64,000 nucleotides of DNA from Miltochrista miniata (lineage: Eukaryota > Arthropoda > Insecta > Lepidoptera > Erebidae): NCBI GenBank assembly GCA_933228765.1, contig CAKOGA010000009.1:1054001-1118000 (forward strand), in the 5' to 3' direction. Positions 10,238 to 20,290 of this stretch are shown here, in pieces. The position numbers were made by a program, and so were the translations under genes. The notes beneath the pieces were generated by a model, which was given only the letters and a program-made list of their open reading frames with translations, searched no databases and had not been told where the DNA came from. Position 1 is the first letter of the stretch; every line of letters begins with the position of its first letter.

Positions 10238-11114
10238 GAGAAACGCTCCCTACAGGTAGACTTTCTGTATGTACTTATAGGGCCCAAAAATGACAAAAAC
10301 GCTAATAAGTCGAGAACCACTTGCCTCAGATAGGCGATTTATGTATCAATGGATAGGTGGCGCGACGGCGCACAAGCGTAGCCAAGAAAATGCTGTAGTT
10401 CTATATAGGAAACACAAAAATTTTGAGGGAAAAGCAAATTTGGATGATTTTTACTGCACTAATAGGGGTCTGGTGATATGGATTCGGGTTTTATCAGTAC
10501 CAAATCGGCTCCGCCAGCTGCGTATAGCGACGGCGCACGCCTTGATATATGATAAGCTATTACCTCTGATAGAAAATTTTGAAAAAGACTTGAATTTATA
10601 TGTATTTTTTGCTGAAAATTACTATTTTTAACTGTATGACTGTCTGTTTTATAATGAAATTTTGTTTCAGAGCCACAAATGCGGTACCGTACGACGCAGG
10701 AAGACCACTCTCACAATTGCAGATGAAAATATACGCAGGTTTTTAAAGTATGGCTGAGAAATAACAACCGACTGACTGCGAGACCCTTAAAAACGAAAAA
10801 TCAACGAAAAAACGGTTAAAAAACCAAAATTTGAACTAGAAATTCTCAAAACAACTATACTATCGTGTAGGGCTCGATTAGACGAAGCGATCGATGTATA
10901 TAAACCGCTATAAGCAAGCAAGATTCACTAATAATAAAAACAACGAAATACGAATGTACTGAGAAACGCTCCCTACAGGTAGACTTTCTGTATGTACTTA
11001 TAGGGCCCAAAAATGACAAAAACGCTAATAAGTCGAGAACCACTTGCCTCAGATAGGCGATTTATGTATCAATGGATAGGTGGCGCGACGGCGCACAAGC
11101 GTAGCCAAGAAAAT
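10238..11114 (+). repeat. 723-bp tandem repeat, block S1 (1.2 units)
   Basis: A full unit runs 10238-10960, followed by 154 bp of the next unit, which breaks at 11114 into inverted R1-clade sequence. The unit-to-unit junction at 10961 has no insertion and shows the empty target site: TACTGAGAAACGCTCCC then TACAGG. The unit holds an open frame of 113 codons (10290-10631), TATATAAA about 74 bp before the next junction, and a TTTTGTTTCAG splice-acceptor-like site. The repeat is mixed in composition with no rRNA, tRNA or histone similarity that I recognise. Confidence 0.85.
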
Positions 11115-11964
11115 CTGATCTGGCGGATAGCCAGTTTGGCTTCCGTCAGGGACGCTCCACCGTGGACGCGATCATGCGCATTATAGGCCTGACGGAGGAA
11201 GCAGTCTCACAGGGTGAGGTGGTGGTGGCGGTGTCTCTCGACATCGCTAACGCATTCAACACCTTGCCCTGGAACTGCGTCAGGGAGGCGCTTATCTATC
11301 ATGGAGTGCCTCCCTACCTCCGTCGAATTGTCGGGGCTTATCTCTCCGAGAGAGCCATAACTTACCCGAGCTGGCTAGGGCCGGGTCGGCGAGATGTGTC
11401 GTGCGGTGTTACACAGGGATCGGTTTTAGGGCCGCTCCTGTGGAACATCGGTTACGACTGGGTGCTGCGTGGTCCGTTGCTCAGAGGGGTCGACGTAACA
11501 TGTTACGCCGACGACACCCTCGTTACGGCGCGGGGAGCAACGCACCGTGCCGCAGCACTTAAGGCCACGGCAGGGGTTGCTCAGGTCGTGGGTCGGATTC
11601 GGCGGCTGAGTCTTGAGGTCGCCCTTCACAAATCCGAGGCTCTGTGCTTCCACGGACCTCGGATGGGGCCACCTGCGGGATCCAGCCTACAGGTGGGGGG
11701 CGTCAACATCGGCATCGAGCCCTCGATGAAGTATCTGGGGCTCGTACTCGATGGCCGGTGGAACTTCGGACATCATTTCCGAAGTTTGGTCCCAAAACTG
11801 AGGGGAGCATCGGCCGCACTCGCGCGGCTGATGCCCAACATCAGGGGACCCAACGCTCCCTACAGGAGGCTGTACCTTGGGATCGTGCGAAGCATGGCCC
11901 TGTACGGGGCTCCCGTATGGGCGGAGACCCTGACGGCCAGCAATGAGGCTAGACTGATGAGCCC
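11115..11964 (+). pseudogene. Inverted R1-clade ORF2 segment (reverse-transcriptase core), copy 2
   Basis: Plus-strand translation gives the reverse-transcriptase core: SLDIANAFNTLPW (motif A), GVTQGSVLGPLLW (copies 3-6 have GVPQGS) and CYADDTLV (motif C), then the thumb up to NEARLMSP. It is in the wrong orientation relative to the rest of copy 2 and has no start of its own in element context, so it is a dead fragment. Confidence 0.85.
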
Positions 11965-13567
11965 ACGCGTGTGAGGTGCCCGACGAGGCGTTGTGCAATA
12001 ATGCGCTCAAAGAGCTTGCACACCTCGTCGAGGAACACGATCGGCCGGTACCCTGATGGGGAATTTGCCGGCCGCCCCGCCTTTCGAATCAAGACCAGTT
12101 TCCCTGTCTTCCAGACCTTGGGAAACTGGCCTTTTTCGAGGCATGCGCTATAAAGACCCATAAGTCGAGGCCCAAGCTCCTCGAGAGCCAGGACCCATGC
12201 ACGGCCTGGAATGCCGTCGGGTCCAGGGGCGGTGTTTCTACGGGATTTAAGCCGCAGGACAGCCGCCCCTAACTCACCCTCGGTGACTACGGGCACGTCG
12301 TTCTCGCTGTCTTCCGCGTTGGGCGCCTGAGACGGAGCCATGCGCGGAGGAACGTGTTCCTCCGCTCTCGACGGGAACAAGGAGTCCAGGACCCCCTCCA
12401 GCCGCTCCGGCTGGAGACTCTGGGTTAGTGGGGGCGCCTTAGGGCGTAATTTGCCTCTTACCATGAGGTACGGGCGCCCCCACGGGTTCCGCTCCAGAGT
12501 CTCCATCAGCTCTTCGCGGCCCAATTTTTTGGACCGCTTGATGGCGGTCTGGAGGGCCCTCTTGGCCTCCTTGTACCCATCGTAGAGCTCCGTCTCTCGG
12601 GCTGCCGCATCGTCTGGGCGGCGACGCCTTCGGCGAAACCTGGTGTACCGGCGGCGCGCGGTAACGCAATCCACGCGCAACTGCGCGATTTCCGGCGTCC
12701 ACCAGTACACCTGTTTCCTCGCCGGTCTGGGCACTAGCCCTGGGCATCGCCGCATCGCAGATGTGCGACATGGCTCTCCCGAACCACTCCACCTCATATA
12801 TCAACATCGGCAGGCCTGTCCGCTGTCGGAATCCAGGACTGCACGATGGCCGCCTCCAGGAGAGCCTCCCGATCCAGGCGATGGAGTGCCCAACGCGGTT
12901 CCGGGGGATTCGCGATTGTTGGCGGCAGGTTAGGTGGAGGGGAGACGTCGAACCGAATATATCGGTGATCTGACGACGTCTCCTCCTCCTCCACCACGCG
13001 CCATCCCTGGACACGGCGGGCGAGCTCAGGGGTCGCAAACGAAACGTCTATGACCGAGCTGAGCCCCCGCCGCGTCCAGGTTGCGACATTCCCCCGGTTC
13101 AGGATGACTAGGCCACGTGTAGTGACCCAGTCCTCCAGTATCCTCCCCCTGCCTCTGGTTTCCCGGGAGCCCCAAGCCTGCGACCAGGCATTGAAGTCTC
13201 CCAGGACCAGGACAGGGCGAGGCCGGCATGCAGCGAGAACGACGTCCAGCTCAGGGAGCCATAGCTCAAACTGATGCTGGTCGAGGCTCGGCGAGACGTA
13301 AACGGCCACGACAGCCACACCCTCATATTCCGCCGCGACGCAACCCGGGCCCCTAGCAATAAGCGCTAGGCGCGAGTCGTCCGCGCCGGTCCCCCCAAAG
13401 ATGGTCGCCATGCCGTCCAGATCCACCGGGCTTCCCGGGTGAACCCAGTACGGCTCAGCGACGACGACAATATTAATGGACCACTGCCTGATGCTCTGGT
13501 ACAGAAGGTCCTGAGCACCAGTGCAGTGGTTCAGATTCACCTGCAGGATGCGGATATGGGTGTCCAT
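11962..13567 (-). pseudogene. R1-clade ORF2, 5' part, copy 2 (frameshifted)
   Basis: It starts at the ATG inside TAATG shared with the ORF1 stop. The endonuclease domain is complete (AEPYW, LGDFNAW, SSDHRYIRF). One extra base near 12793 and another near 12731, compared with copies 3-6, put the linker and pre-RT region in other frames. The part after the second shift (12730-11965) reads through CLEKGQFPKVWKTGKLVLIRK and ends at the inversion joint. Not functional. Confidence 0.85.
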
Positions 13568-13569
13568 TA
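13565..13569 (-). promoter_or_regulatory. TAATG stop-start overlap between ORF1 and ORF2
   Basis: On the minus strand ORF1 ends ATGGACGTCCATTAATG, so TAA and the ORF2 ATG share one base. The same overlap is seen at 40850-40854, 50880-50884 and 57101-57105. In the related R1-clade element SART1, a UAAUG overlap is known to couple translation by termination-reinitiation; the same use here is inferred. Confidence 0.7.
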
Positions 13570-15522
13570 ATGGACGTCCATATCCGCACCCTGCCGCGAA
13601 CGTGCACCCACACCCTCACCCCTCCGTGCGGACGGACGGGGCTTCGGCCTTGAGGCAGCGCAGGTCTTACTGCCCGCCCGGTGGTTTGCCTCCTTGCCCT
13701 CCGCCACGCATTTAAAACAGCGTGGCGGAGCGTCACAGGCAAGGGCCGTGTGACCGGGCTGACTACAGCGGAAGCACCGATCGCCCACGGTGACTTCCGC
13801 CGTACACTGCACTCCTACATGCCCCACGACCAGGCACCTATAGCACCTGTCTTCGCGGGGCTGCAGGAGATGCACCTGCGCCCTCAGGAAGCCTCCAATA
13901 AGGAGGCTCCGTCCGTCCGCCACTTTCTGGGCCGCCGCGACGGGACAGCTCACGACCGCCGACCCGTGACCAGTGGGGCCAAAGCGGATTTCGCCTGACC
14001 TCACCTGATCACGGGGGCAGCCACTCGCCTCCACGACGGCGGAGATTATCTCCTCCGTCGTGGCCGCGTCATCCAGACCCGAAATGCGCAGACTCGCGCA
14101 TTTGTTGGGTCTGGTGACGCGGACGTCACCCTTGTCCAGCGACTCCCGCAGCTTTGCCGCTAAGGCATCTGCTTTGGGGCCGCTGGTGGCGCCGGAGACC
14201 TCGAGGAGGCGCGCTCCGGTGCGCGTCACCTTGCACCGGAGCCCCCCCTCAATCTCGAGGGCCTTGAGGTCTACTGAGGCTTTCGCCTGCCTCAGTACCT
14301 CGGCGTACCCCACGCCCTTCGCCTTGCCTTCTGTCGTCACCGTAATGACGACGGCAGTGGAGCGAGGAGCGCGGAGCCTCTTCGGCGCCTTCGCCGCGGC
14401 GGCCTTTGCCGCTTTTGCGGCGACCTTTGCCGCCTTCTTGGCGGCCTTCGCCGCCTTTTTGGCGGCCTTAGCCGCCTTCTTCTTTGCTCCTGCCACCTCC
14501 CAGATCCCCTCTCTAGAGGGAGTCTGGGGTGCGGCGGGAGCGCTGGCTGTGCTGGTGGAGGCGGGGTTGCCACCTCCACCAGGTGCCGTCTTCTTGGGGG
14601 CGGAGGCCTTCCGCTGGAGACCGGGAGCCCCACTGGGTGCAGCCGTCGTCGCGTACGACGTGACGGCGGGTGCCGCCAGCGGCGGGCGGTATGCCCGGTC
14701 CTCGAGGACGCCGAGGCGGCGCTCGATGGTCTCCAGCAGTTGGACCGTCGTCGGGGTCGCCTTAGGTGCACGGGGAGCGGGGGTTTTAACACCCCGAGCC
14801 TCCCCGGCCCCCTGGACGAGCTGCGTAAGCTTGCCGATTTCCTTCCGCATCAGCTCTTGCTGCTTGCGGGAGTCGGCAAGCTCCTTCTCCAGGCTCGCAA
14901 CCCGAGCCCGGAGCTTCCCCTCCTCGCTGGAGACGCTCCTCTCAAGGAGCTCCTCCAGCGCCTTCGTCGCCCCTGTGACGGCTTCCGTCACAACCTTCTT
15001 TTTGCCCGCAACATTCTTGGCGCCCTTTACGGCGCCAGTTATGCGGGCAAAAGCCGCCAATATTTCCTTCGCCGCCGGCACCTCCGTGACCCTCCCGCTT
15101 GGCAGCAGGGGTACAATCGCCGGCGGCTCTGCCACCCTCCCTCTCGCTCTGTAGAGGTCGGCTTTCCGACCTCTACCCGCGGTGGTAGCAGCTACCTTCC
15201 TAGGAAGGCTACCTTCCTCCTCGCTGCTGGAAGATTCGGACCCAGGCCGACGGAACAGGCTTTTGCCTGGTCCGCTTGACCTAGGTCGCTTCCGCCTCGC
15301 TTCTTCGGCATGGAGACCGAGGGTATCCTCGGTCTCGGTACCCATATCAACTGCCGACTCCATCTCGGAGCCGGCACGGGTTGACGCGACCTCCGCGTCA
15401 CTGGGGGTGGTTTTGAGGCACACCCCTGGGCCTGAACTATGGTGACCCCTCCCATATACCACCTGGGATGAACCCTGGCGGGGGTCGACATGCCGAGACA
15501 TGCCAAGCGATTCCCCGGACAC
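13567..15522 (-). CDS. R1-clade ORF1 (gag-like, zinc-knuckle protein), copy 2, intact
   Basis: 651 codons. The N-terminal third is Ser/Glu/Arg-rich and probably disordered. A coiled-coil stretch (LRARVASLEKELADSRKQQELM) lies near residues 205-240. Residues 346-382 are almost only Lys and Ala, resembling a histone H1 tail. Residues 390-540 look like an RNA-binding gag domain. Three zinc knuckles close the protein: 560-573 and 583-596 (C-x2-C-x4-H-x4-C) and a longer third at 602-621. Such ORF1 proteins package R1-clade RNA and can guide it to the target. The frame is open from the satellite junction, starts with GTG in this reading, and has its first ATG at residue 8. The stop TAA overlaps the ORF2 ATG. 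Confidence 0.85.
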   Translation of the reverse strand: MSGESLGMSRHVDPRQGSSQVVYGRGHHSSGPGVCLKTTPSDAEVASTRAGSEMESAVDMGTETEDTLGLHAEEARRKRPRSSGPGKSLFRRPGSESSSSEEEGSLPRKVAATTAGRGRKADLYRARGRVAEPPAIVPLLPSGRVTEVPAAKEILAAFARITGAVKGAKNVAGKKKVVTEAVTGATKALEELLERSVSSEEGKLRARVASLEKELADSRKQQELMRKEIGKLTQLVQGAGEARGVKTPAPRAPKATPTTVQLLETIERRLGVLEDRAYRPPLAAPAVTSYATTAAPSGAPGLQRKASAPKKTAPGGGGNPASTSTASAPAAPQTPSREGIWEVAGAKKKAAKAAKKAAKAAKKAAKVAAKAAKAAAAKAPKRLRAPRSTAVVITVTTEGKAKGVGYAEVLRQAKASVDLKALEIEGGLRCKVTRTGARLLEVSGATSGPKADALAAKLRESLDKGDVRVTRPNKCASLRISGLDDAATTEEIISAVVEASGCPRDQVRSGEIRFGPTGHGSAVVSCPVAAAQKVADGRSLLIGGFLRAQVHLLQPREDRCYRCLVVGHVGVQCTAEVTVGDRCFRCSQPGHTALACDAPPRCFKCVAEGKEANHRAGSKTCAASRPKPRPSARRGEGVGARSRQGADMDVH

Positions 15523-15554
15523 TGTCTGGGTGCGCTCCTGGGTAGTTACATTCG

Positions 15555-16944
15555 GAGAAACGCTCCCTACAGGTAGACTTTCTGTATGTACTTATAGGGC
15601 CCAAAAATGACAAAAACGCTAATAAGTCGAGAACCACTTGCCTCAGATAGGCGATTTATGTATCAATGGATAGGTGGCGCGACGGCGCACAAGCGTAGCC
15701 AAGAAAATGCTGTAGTTCTATATAGGAAACACAAAAATTTTGAGGGAAAAGCAAATTTGGATGATTTTTACTGCACTAATAGGGGTCTGGTGATATGGAT
15801 TTGGGTTTTATCAGTACCAAATCGGCTCCGCCAGCTGCGTATAGCGACGGCGCACGCCTTGATATATGATAAGCTATTACCTCTGATAGAAAATTTTGAA
15901 AAAGACTTGAATTTATATGTATTTTTTGCTGAAAATTACTATTTTTAACTGTATGACTGTCTGTTTTATAATGAAATTTTGTTTCAGAGCCACAAATGCG
16001 GTACCGTACGACGCAGGAAGACCACTCTCACAATTGCAGATGAAAATATACGCAGGTTTTTAAAGTATGGCTGAGAAATAACAACCGACTGACTGCGAGA
16101 CCCTTAAAAACGAAAAATCAACGAAAAAACGGTTAAAAAACCAAAATTTGAACTAGAAATTCTCAAAACAACTATACTATCGTGTAGGGCTCGATTAGAC
16201 GAAGCGATCGATGTATATAAACCGCTATAAGCAAGCAAGATTCACTAATAATAAAAACAACGAAATACGAATGTACTGAGAAACGCTCCCTACAGGTAGA
16301 CTTTCTGTATGTACTTATAGGGCCCAAAAATGACAAAAACGCTAATAAGTCGAGAACCACTTGCCTCAGATAGGCGATTTATGTATCAATGGATAGGTGG
16401 CGCGACGGCGCACAAGCGTAGCCAAGAAAATGCTGTAGTTCTATATAGGAAACACAAAAATTTTGAGGGAAAAGCAAATTTGGATGATTTTTACTGCACT
16501 AATAGGGGTCTGGTGATATGGATTTGGGTTTTATCAGTACCAAATCGGCTCCGCCAGCTGCGTATAGCGACGGCGCACGCCTTGATATATGATAAGCTAT
16601 TACCTCTGATAGAAAATTTTGAAAAAGACTTGAATTTATATGTATTTTTAGCTGAAAATTACTATTTTTAACTGTATGACTGTCTGTTTTATAATGAAAT
16701 TTTGTTTCAGAGCCACAAATGCGGTACCGTACGACGCAGGAAGACCACTCTCACAATTGCAGATGAAAATATACGCAGGTTTTTAAAGTATGGCTGAGAA
16801 ATAACAACCGACTGACTGCGAGACCCTTAAAAACGAAAAATCAACGAAAAAACGGTTAAAAAACCAAAATTTGAACTAGAAATTCTCAAAACAACTATAC
16901 TATCGTGTAGGGCTCGATTAGACGAAGCGATCGATGTATATAAA
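15555..16944 (+). repeat. 723-bp tandem repeat, block S2 (1.9 units)
   Basis: A full unit lies at 15555-16277 and a second at 16278-16944 that stops at TATATAAA, where unrelated sequence begins. The uninterrupted junction at 16278 (TACTGAGAAACGCTCCC) is an empty target site. Open frames of 113 codons occur at 15607-15948 and 16330-16671, differing by only a residue or so. A TATA-like TATATAAA is at 16214-16221. Confidence 0.85.
16214..16221 (+). promoter_or_regulatory. TATA-like box in the 723-bp repeat
   Basis: TATATAAA lies 64 bp before the GAGAAACGCTCCC target. The same box occurs in every complete unit at the same place. It could drive transcription across the target region on the plus strand. 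No transcript evidence is available, and in AT-rich DNA such a match can arise by chance. Confidence 0.3.
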
Positions 16945-17727
16945 GTTATTTTTTCCCCTCGGGGTTTAGGGGATATGCGTTACTTCTCATGGAGCTAACG
17001 TTACACCCTGAGGGTACAGTAGTGGCTTCTTCAATGAGATCCCTAAGATTCAATATCTTAGGGATTAACGAAAAAGCCCACATTAGGAGGAAGGGCATAA
17101 CGGTACTCCGTTCGTTGTGTGATGTAACCAGTATTCCCGTATCCAACGGGAGTTTCGGTAAGTATCTGTGGCAAATACATCGGGAAACCATGGCCGAGTG
17201 CCAGCACTGCCTGCCCAATATATGTGACTACCTGCCCAAGGTAGGTGTATTCATGGACAACCTCAAGCCTCGATCGTTCAACGTATATTGGTCCCGGCAC
17301 GACATGCTATTTGAACATGACCTTGGTTTGGTCCAGGTTCATGCTGAGGAAAACACGTCGAGACTCTTTACTAAGACTATGCAGCATACCGCTCACCTGT
17401 TCCAGCGCTATTAAAACGATGTCGTCAGCAAACCGAAGGTGTAGGTAGATACATTAACCGGTTATATGCATGCCCCCTCCATTCCAGTCCAACGACTTGA
17501 AGACGTACTCAAGCGCATTAGTGAAGAGCTTAGGAGATATAGCATCTCCCTGTCCCACACCTCTGAGTAGGGCTATGGGATTGGTCTTCTTAGCGATATC
17601 ATACAAGCACCTCATCACCTCGATATATCGCCAATCAATACGACACCGCTGCAAAGCTTCTAGAATTGCCCAGGTTTTTATTATATATGGCCCTATTATA
17701 CGATATAAAAGCTATTTTGCTTCCATG
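16945..17727. mobile_element. Chimeric debris: R1-like tail (+) joined to RTE-like reverse-transcriptase relic (-)
   Basis: Plus strand 17150-17207 encodes SNGSFGKYLWQIHRETMAEC, a diverged relative of the C-terminal GSFGRYLWRKHRETTAEC block of the R1-clade ORF2. From about 17208 to 17660 the minus strand encodes an RTE-type reverse transcriptase relic: GVGQGDAISPKLFTNALEYV, LRFADDIVLIA, then LEVVHEYTYLGQ, with stops between them. A perfect 11-bp hairpin occurs at 17039-17065. The block sits directly between the end of satellite block S2 and the first 440-bp repeat. Confidence 0.65.
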
Positions 17728-18165
17728 TGTTGTGATTTTGCTAAAACCATTCAGTTTTAGGTAGTAATAAGTTATTTTTGTGATGTCAACACCGCCTCAT
17801 AGTAGAATGATTAGCCTGTACATAAAACATTTATTGATTATTCGAAAATAGTGGGTAGTTGAGTTGACATAAATGTTCAGTATGAGGTGGGATTTGTTGA
17901 AAGGCGATAAAAAGTGAATATTCTGGAAAAAGAACACATTCTGTTTCCAGATCGAGTTCAGTAAAGTGCTAATTAGTTAAAGTAGAATATTTGTATTAAT
18001 TAATAGTTAGTTGTGCAAGTATTAGATAAATTGTGAAAATAAAAATGTAACGAATCTACAATCATTGGATTGTTATTTATTTTATCAAACCATTTGGAAA
18101 TATACGAGTAGTATCTATTATACGAAGAGCAGAAGAATAAATGGCTATGTACATCATTGGAGTAT
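17728..18165 (+). repeat. 440-bp dispersed repeat, copy 1 (LTR-like)
   Basis: Nearly identical to 27198-27638; the only clear difference seen is a 3-base insertion in copy 2. It begins TGTTGTGATTTTG and contains several AATAAA signals. It has no coding frame. The TG start and polyadenylation signals suggest a long terminal repeat or LTR plus leader, but no CA end, primer-binding site or target duplication could be fixed, and no gag-pol frame lies between the copies. Confidence 0.55.
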
Positions 18166-18420
18166 CATTTCTTCATCAATTCAGAAGTGTGATAACCTGC
18201 GAGCCAAGCCGTGACAAGTTAAAACTGTAAGTAAAAGTTTATTCGAATTCTAATCATGGTTCGTGATTATTCCTATTAGCGTGTATTATATTCGTAGCAT
18301 TTTCTACTGTAGTCAAGAAAGTATTTGACTTTAACGAATTGCTGCAAACTGGGGTTACATAACTCTATTGACTGCGGTGTCCATTTAACGAAGTTTTTTT
18401 TTTAACACCGGTAAGGGTTT
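18166..18420. other. Non-coding DNA
   Basis: No gene or repeat was recognised other than a poly-T run near 18395. Confidence 0.4.
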
Positions 18421-19015
18421 TAGGAAATATTCTCTACCGGAACAGTGAATACATTTGTTTTAGATTGAACACAGAAATGTGACAAAAAGGTCCTTATCGT
18501 TTTATTGTAGTTGCATAGAGCTATATTTTTATTGTGGTAATACCCACTATTATGCCCATATGTACCTATTAGTTACCTTGAAACAAAAAGTAGGTACATA
18601 TTTAAGTTACATAGCCACTTCTCAAGGGCTAGGACTTCATTTTAATTCGTGGATCCTCAGTTAATAAGACGTCCTATTAGACATTTTGGACATAACTACA
18701 GTTAGTTATTTTAATTTATTTTGTGAATACCCTCTACCGGTACGGTGAATAAATTTATTTTTACATAGGACAAATAAATGTGACCAAATATGATAGGTAC
18801 GCACCGTTCTTATTGCAGTTACATAGATCAATTATGTGTAATATAATATTTTGTGTTAAGACCGACTAGACTTGCAGTCTTTGCTATTTATTTTTAAAAG
18901 TATGTGGTTAAGATACTTAACGACTTCTCAAAGGCAAAGACTGTATTTAGTGCGTGGATCTCCAATCAACGAGACGTACTATGACAAATTTAGACATTAT
19001 TTTATTAATTTAAGT
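18421..19015 (+). repeat. Tandem duplication, two diverged copies of about 295 bp
   Basis: 18421-18715 and 18721-19015 align with a 300-bp offset. Matching words include CTCTACCGG..AC(A/G)GTGAATA near the start, CACTTCTCAA/GACTTCTCAA in the middle and GTGGATC near the end. There is no coding content. The block directly abuts the 82-bp minisatellite. Confidence 0.6.
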
Positions 19016-20290
19016 ATGAATGCTGCTGTGCAACCCTGAGCGTTGCAAGTGATTGTCCAACCATGCAGGTATTATGTGTGTTAGTCCCATAGCCGTGCAA
19101 GGTGTGTTGTTGGCAGCCATTCAGGTGAGCTGTAAGGTGAAACCATGCAGGTATGTTGAGACTCAGTTCCATTAGCCGTACAGGTGTGCTGTTTGCAGCC
19201 ATGTGGGTGCGCTGTAGAAGCACAACCATGCAGATATGATGTGAGTTATTTCCATAGCCGAGCAGGTGTGCTGTTTACAGCCATGTAGGTGTGCTGTAGA
19301 AGCGCAACCATGCAGGTATTTTGTGAGTTATTTCCATAGCCGTGTAGGTGTGCTGTCTGCAGTCATGTAGGTGTGCTGCAGAAGCGCAACCATGCAGGTA
19401 TGATGTGAGTTATTTCCATAGCCGTGCAGGTGTGCTGTCTACAGTCGTGTAGGTGTGCTGTAGAAGCGCAACCATGCAGGTATGATGTGAGTTAGTGCCA
19501 TAGCCGTGCAGGTGTGCTGTCTGCAGTCATGTAGGTGTGCTGCAAAAGCGCAACCATGCAGGTATGATGTGAGTTATTTCCATAGCCGTGCAGGTGTGCT
19601 GTCTACAGTCGTGTAGGTGTGCTGTAGAAGCGCAACCATGCAGGTATGATGCGAGTTATTTCCATAGCCGTGCAGGTGTGCTGTCTACAGTCGTGTAGGT
19701 GTGCTGTAGAAGCGCAACCATGCAGGTATGATGTGAGTTATTTCCATAGCCGTGCAGGTGTGCTGTTTACAGCCATGTAGGTGTGCTGTAGAAGCGCAAC
19801 CATGCAGGTATCATGTGAGTCAGTGCCATAGCCGTGCAGGTGTGCTGTCTGCAGTCATGTAGGCGTGCTGCAGAAGCGCAACCATGCAGGTATGATGCGA
19901 GTTATTTCCATAGCCGTGCAGGTGTGCTGTTTACAGTCGTGTAGGTGCTCTGTAGAAGCGCAACCATGCAGGTATGATGTGAGTGATGTCCATAGCCGTG
20001 CAGGAGTGCTGTCTGCAGTCATGTAGGTGAGCTGTAAAAGCGCAACCATGCAGGTAGGTTGAGAGTTAGTTTCATAGCCATGTAGGTGTGCTGCTGAAGT
20101 GCAATCATGTAGGTGCAGCAAATGATTTCTATAAGCTATGTCTGCCAGTATGTAAGACTGCCAGTGCACAACCATGTAAGTATGTTGAGATTGATCTGTT
20201 TAGTCATGAAGCGATGCTACATGCAGCCGTGTTAGTGTGCAGCCAGTATGCAACCGAATAGGTGTGCTGTCAATTTCAACCAGGCGAGTA
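19016..20290 (+). repeat. 82-bp minisatellite with a 27-bp internal sub-period
   Basis: About fifteen tandem copies. The marker CCATAGCCG recurs at 19252, 19334, 19416, 19498, 19580, 19662, 19744, 19826, 19908 and 19990, a strict 82-bp spacing. Each 82-bp unit contains three related sub-units of about 27 bp built on GTGCAGGTGTGCTGT, GTGTAGGTGTGCTGT and ATGCAGGTATGATGT, which implies an older short repeat that trimerised and then expanded. Copies decay at both ends (19020-19200 and 20075-20290). Open frames across it reflect the repeat and are not taken as genes. Confidence 0.85.

Larger units (their letters stand above)
11115..15554 (-). mobile_element. R1-clade element, copy 2 (with internal inversion)
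   Basis: Intact 5' end at 15554, complete ORF1, and the first part of ORF2 on the minus strand down to about 11965. The next part of ORF2 (reverse-transcriptase core) follows in plus orientation, 11115-11961, starting at exactly the element position where the minus-strand part stops. The inner joint shares CCC. The outer end is joined to the satellite at 11114, 141 bp past the usual target, and the 3' third of the element is missing. Confidence 0.85.

Noticed and set aside
10238..11114. The 723-bp repeat as 5S rRNA, snRNA, histone or 28S rDNA unit
   Set aside because: None of the signature sequences I know for these genes was found on either strand.
19855..20175. Open frames across the 82-bp minisatellite
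   Set aside because: The repetitive HLHG/CMV-type translation follows from the repeat and has no independent coding signal.
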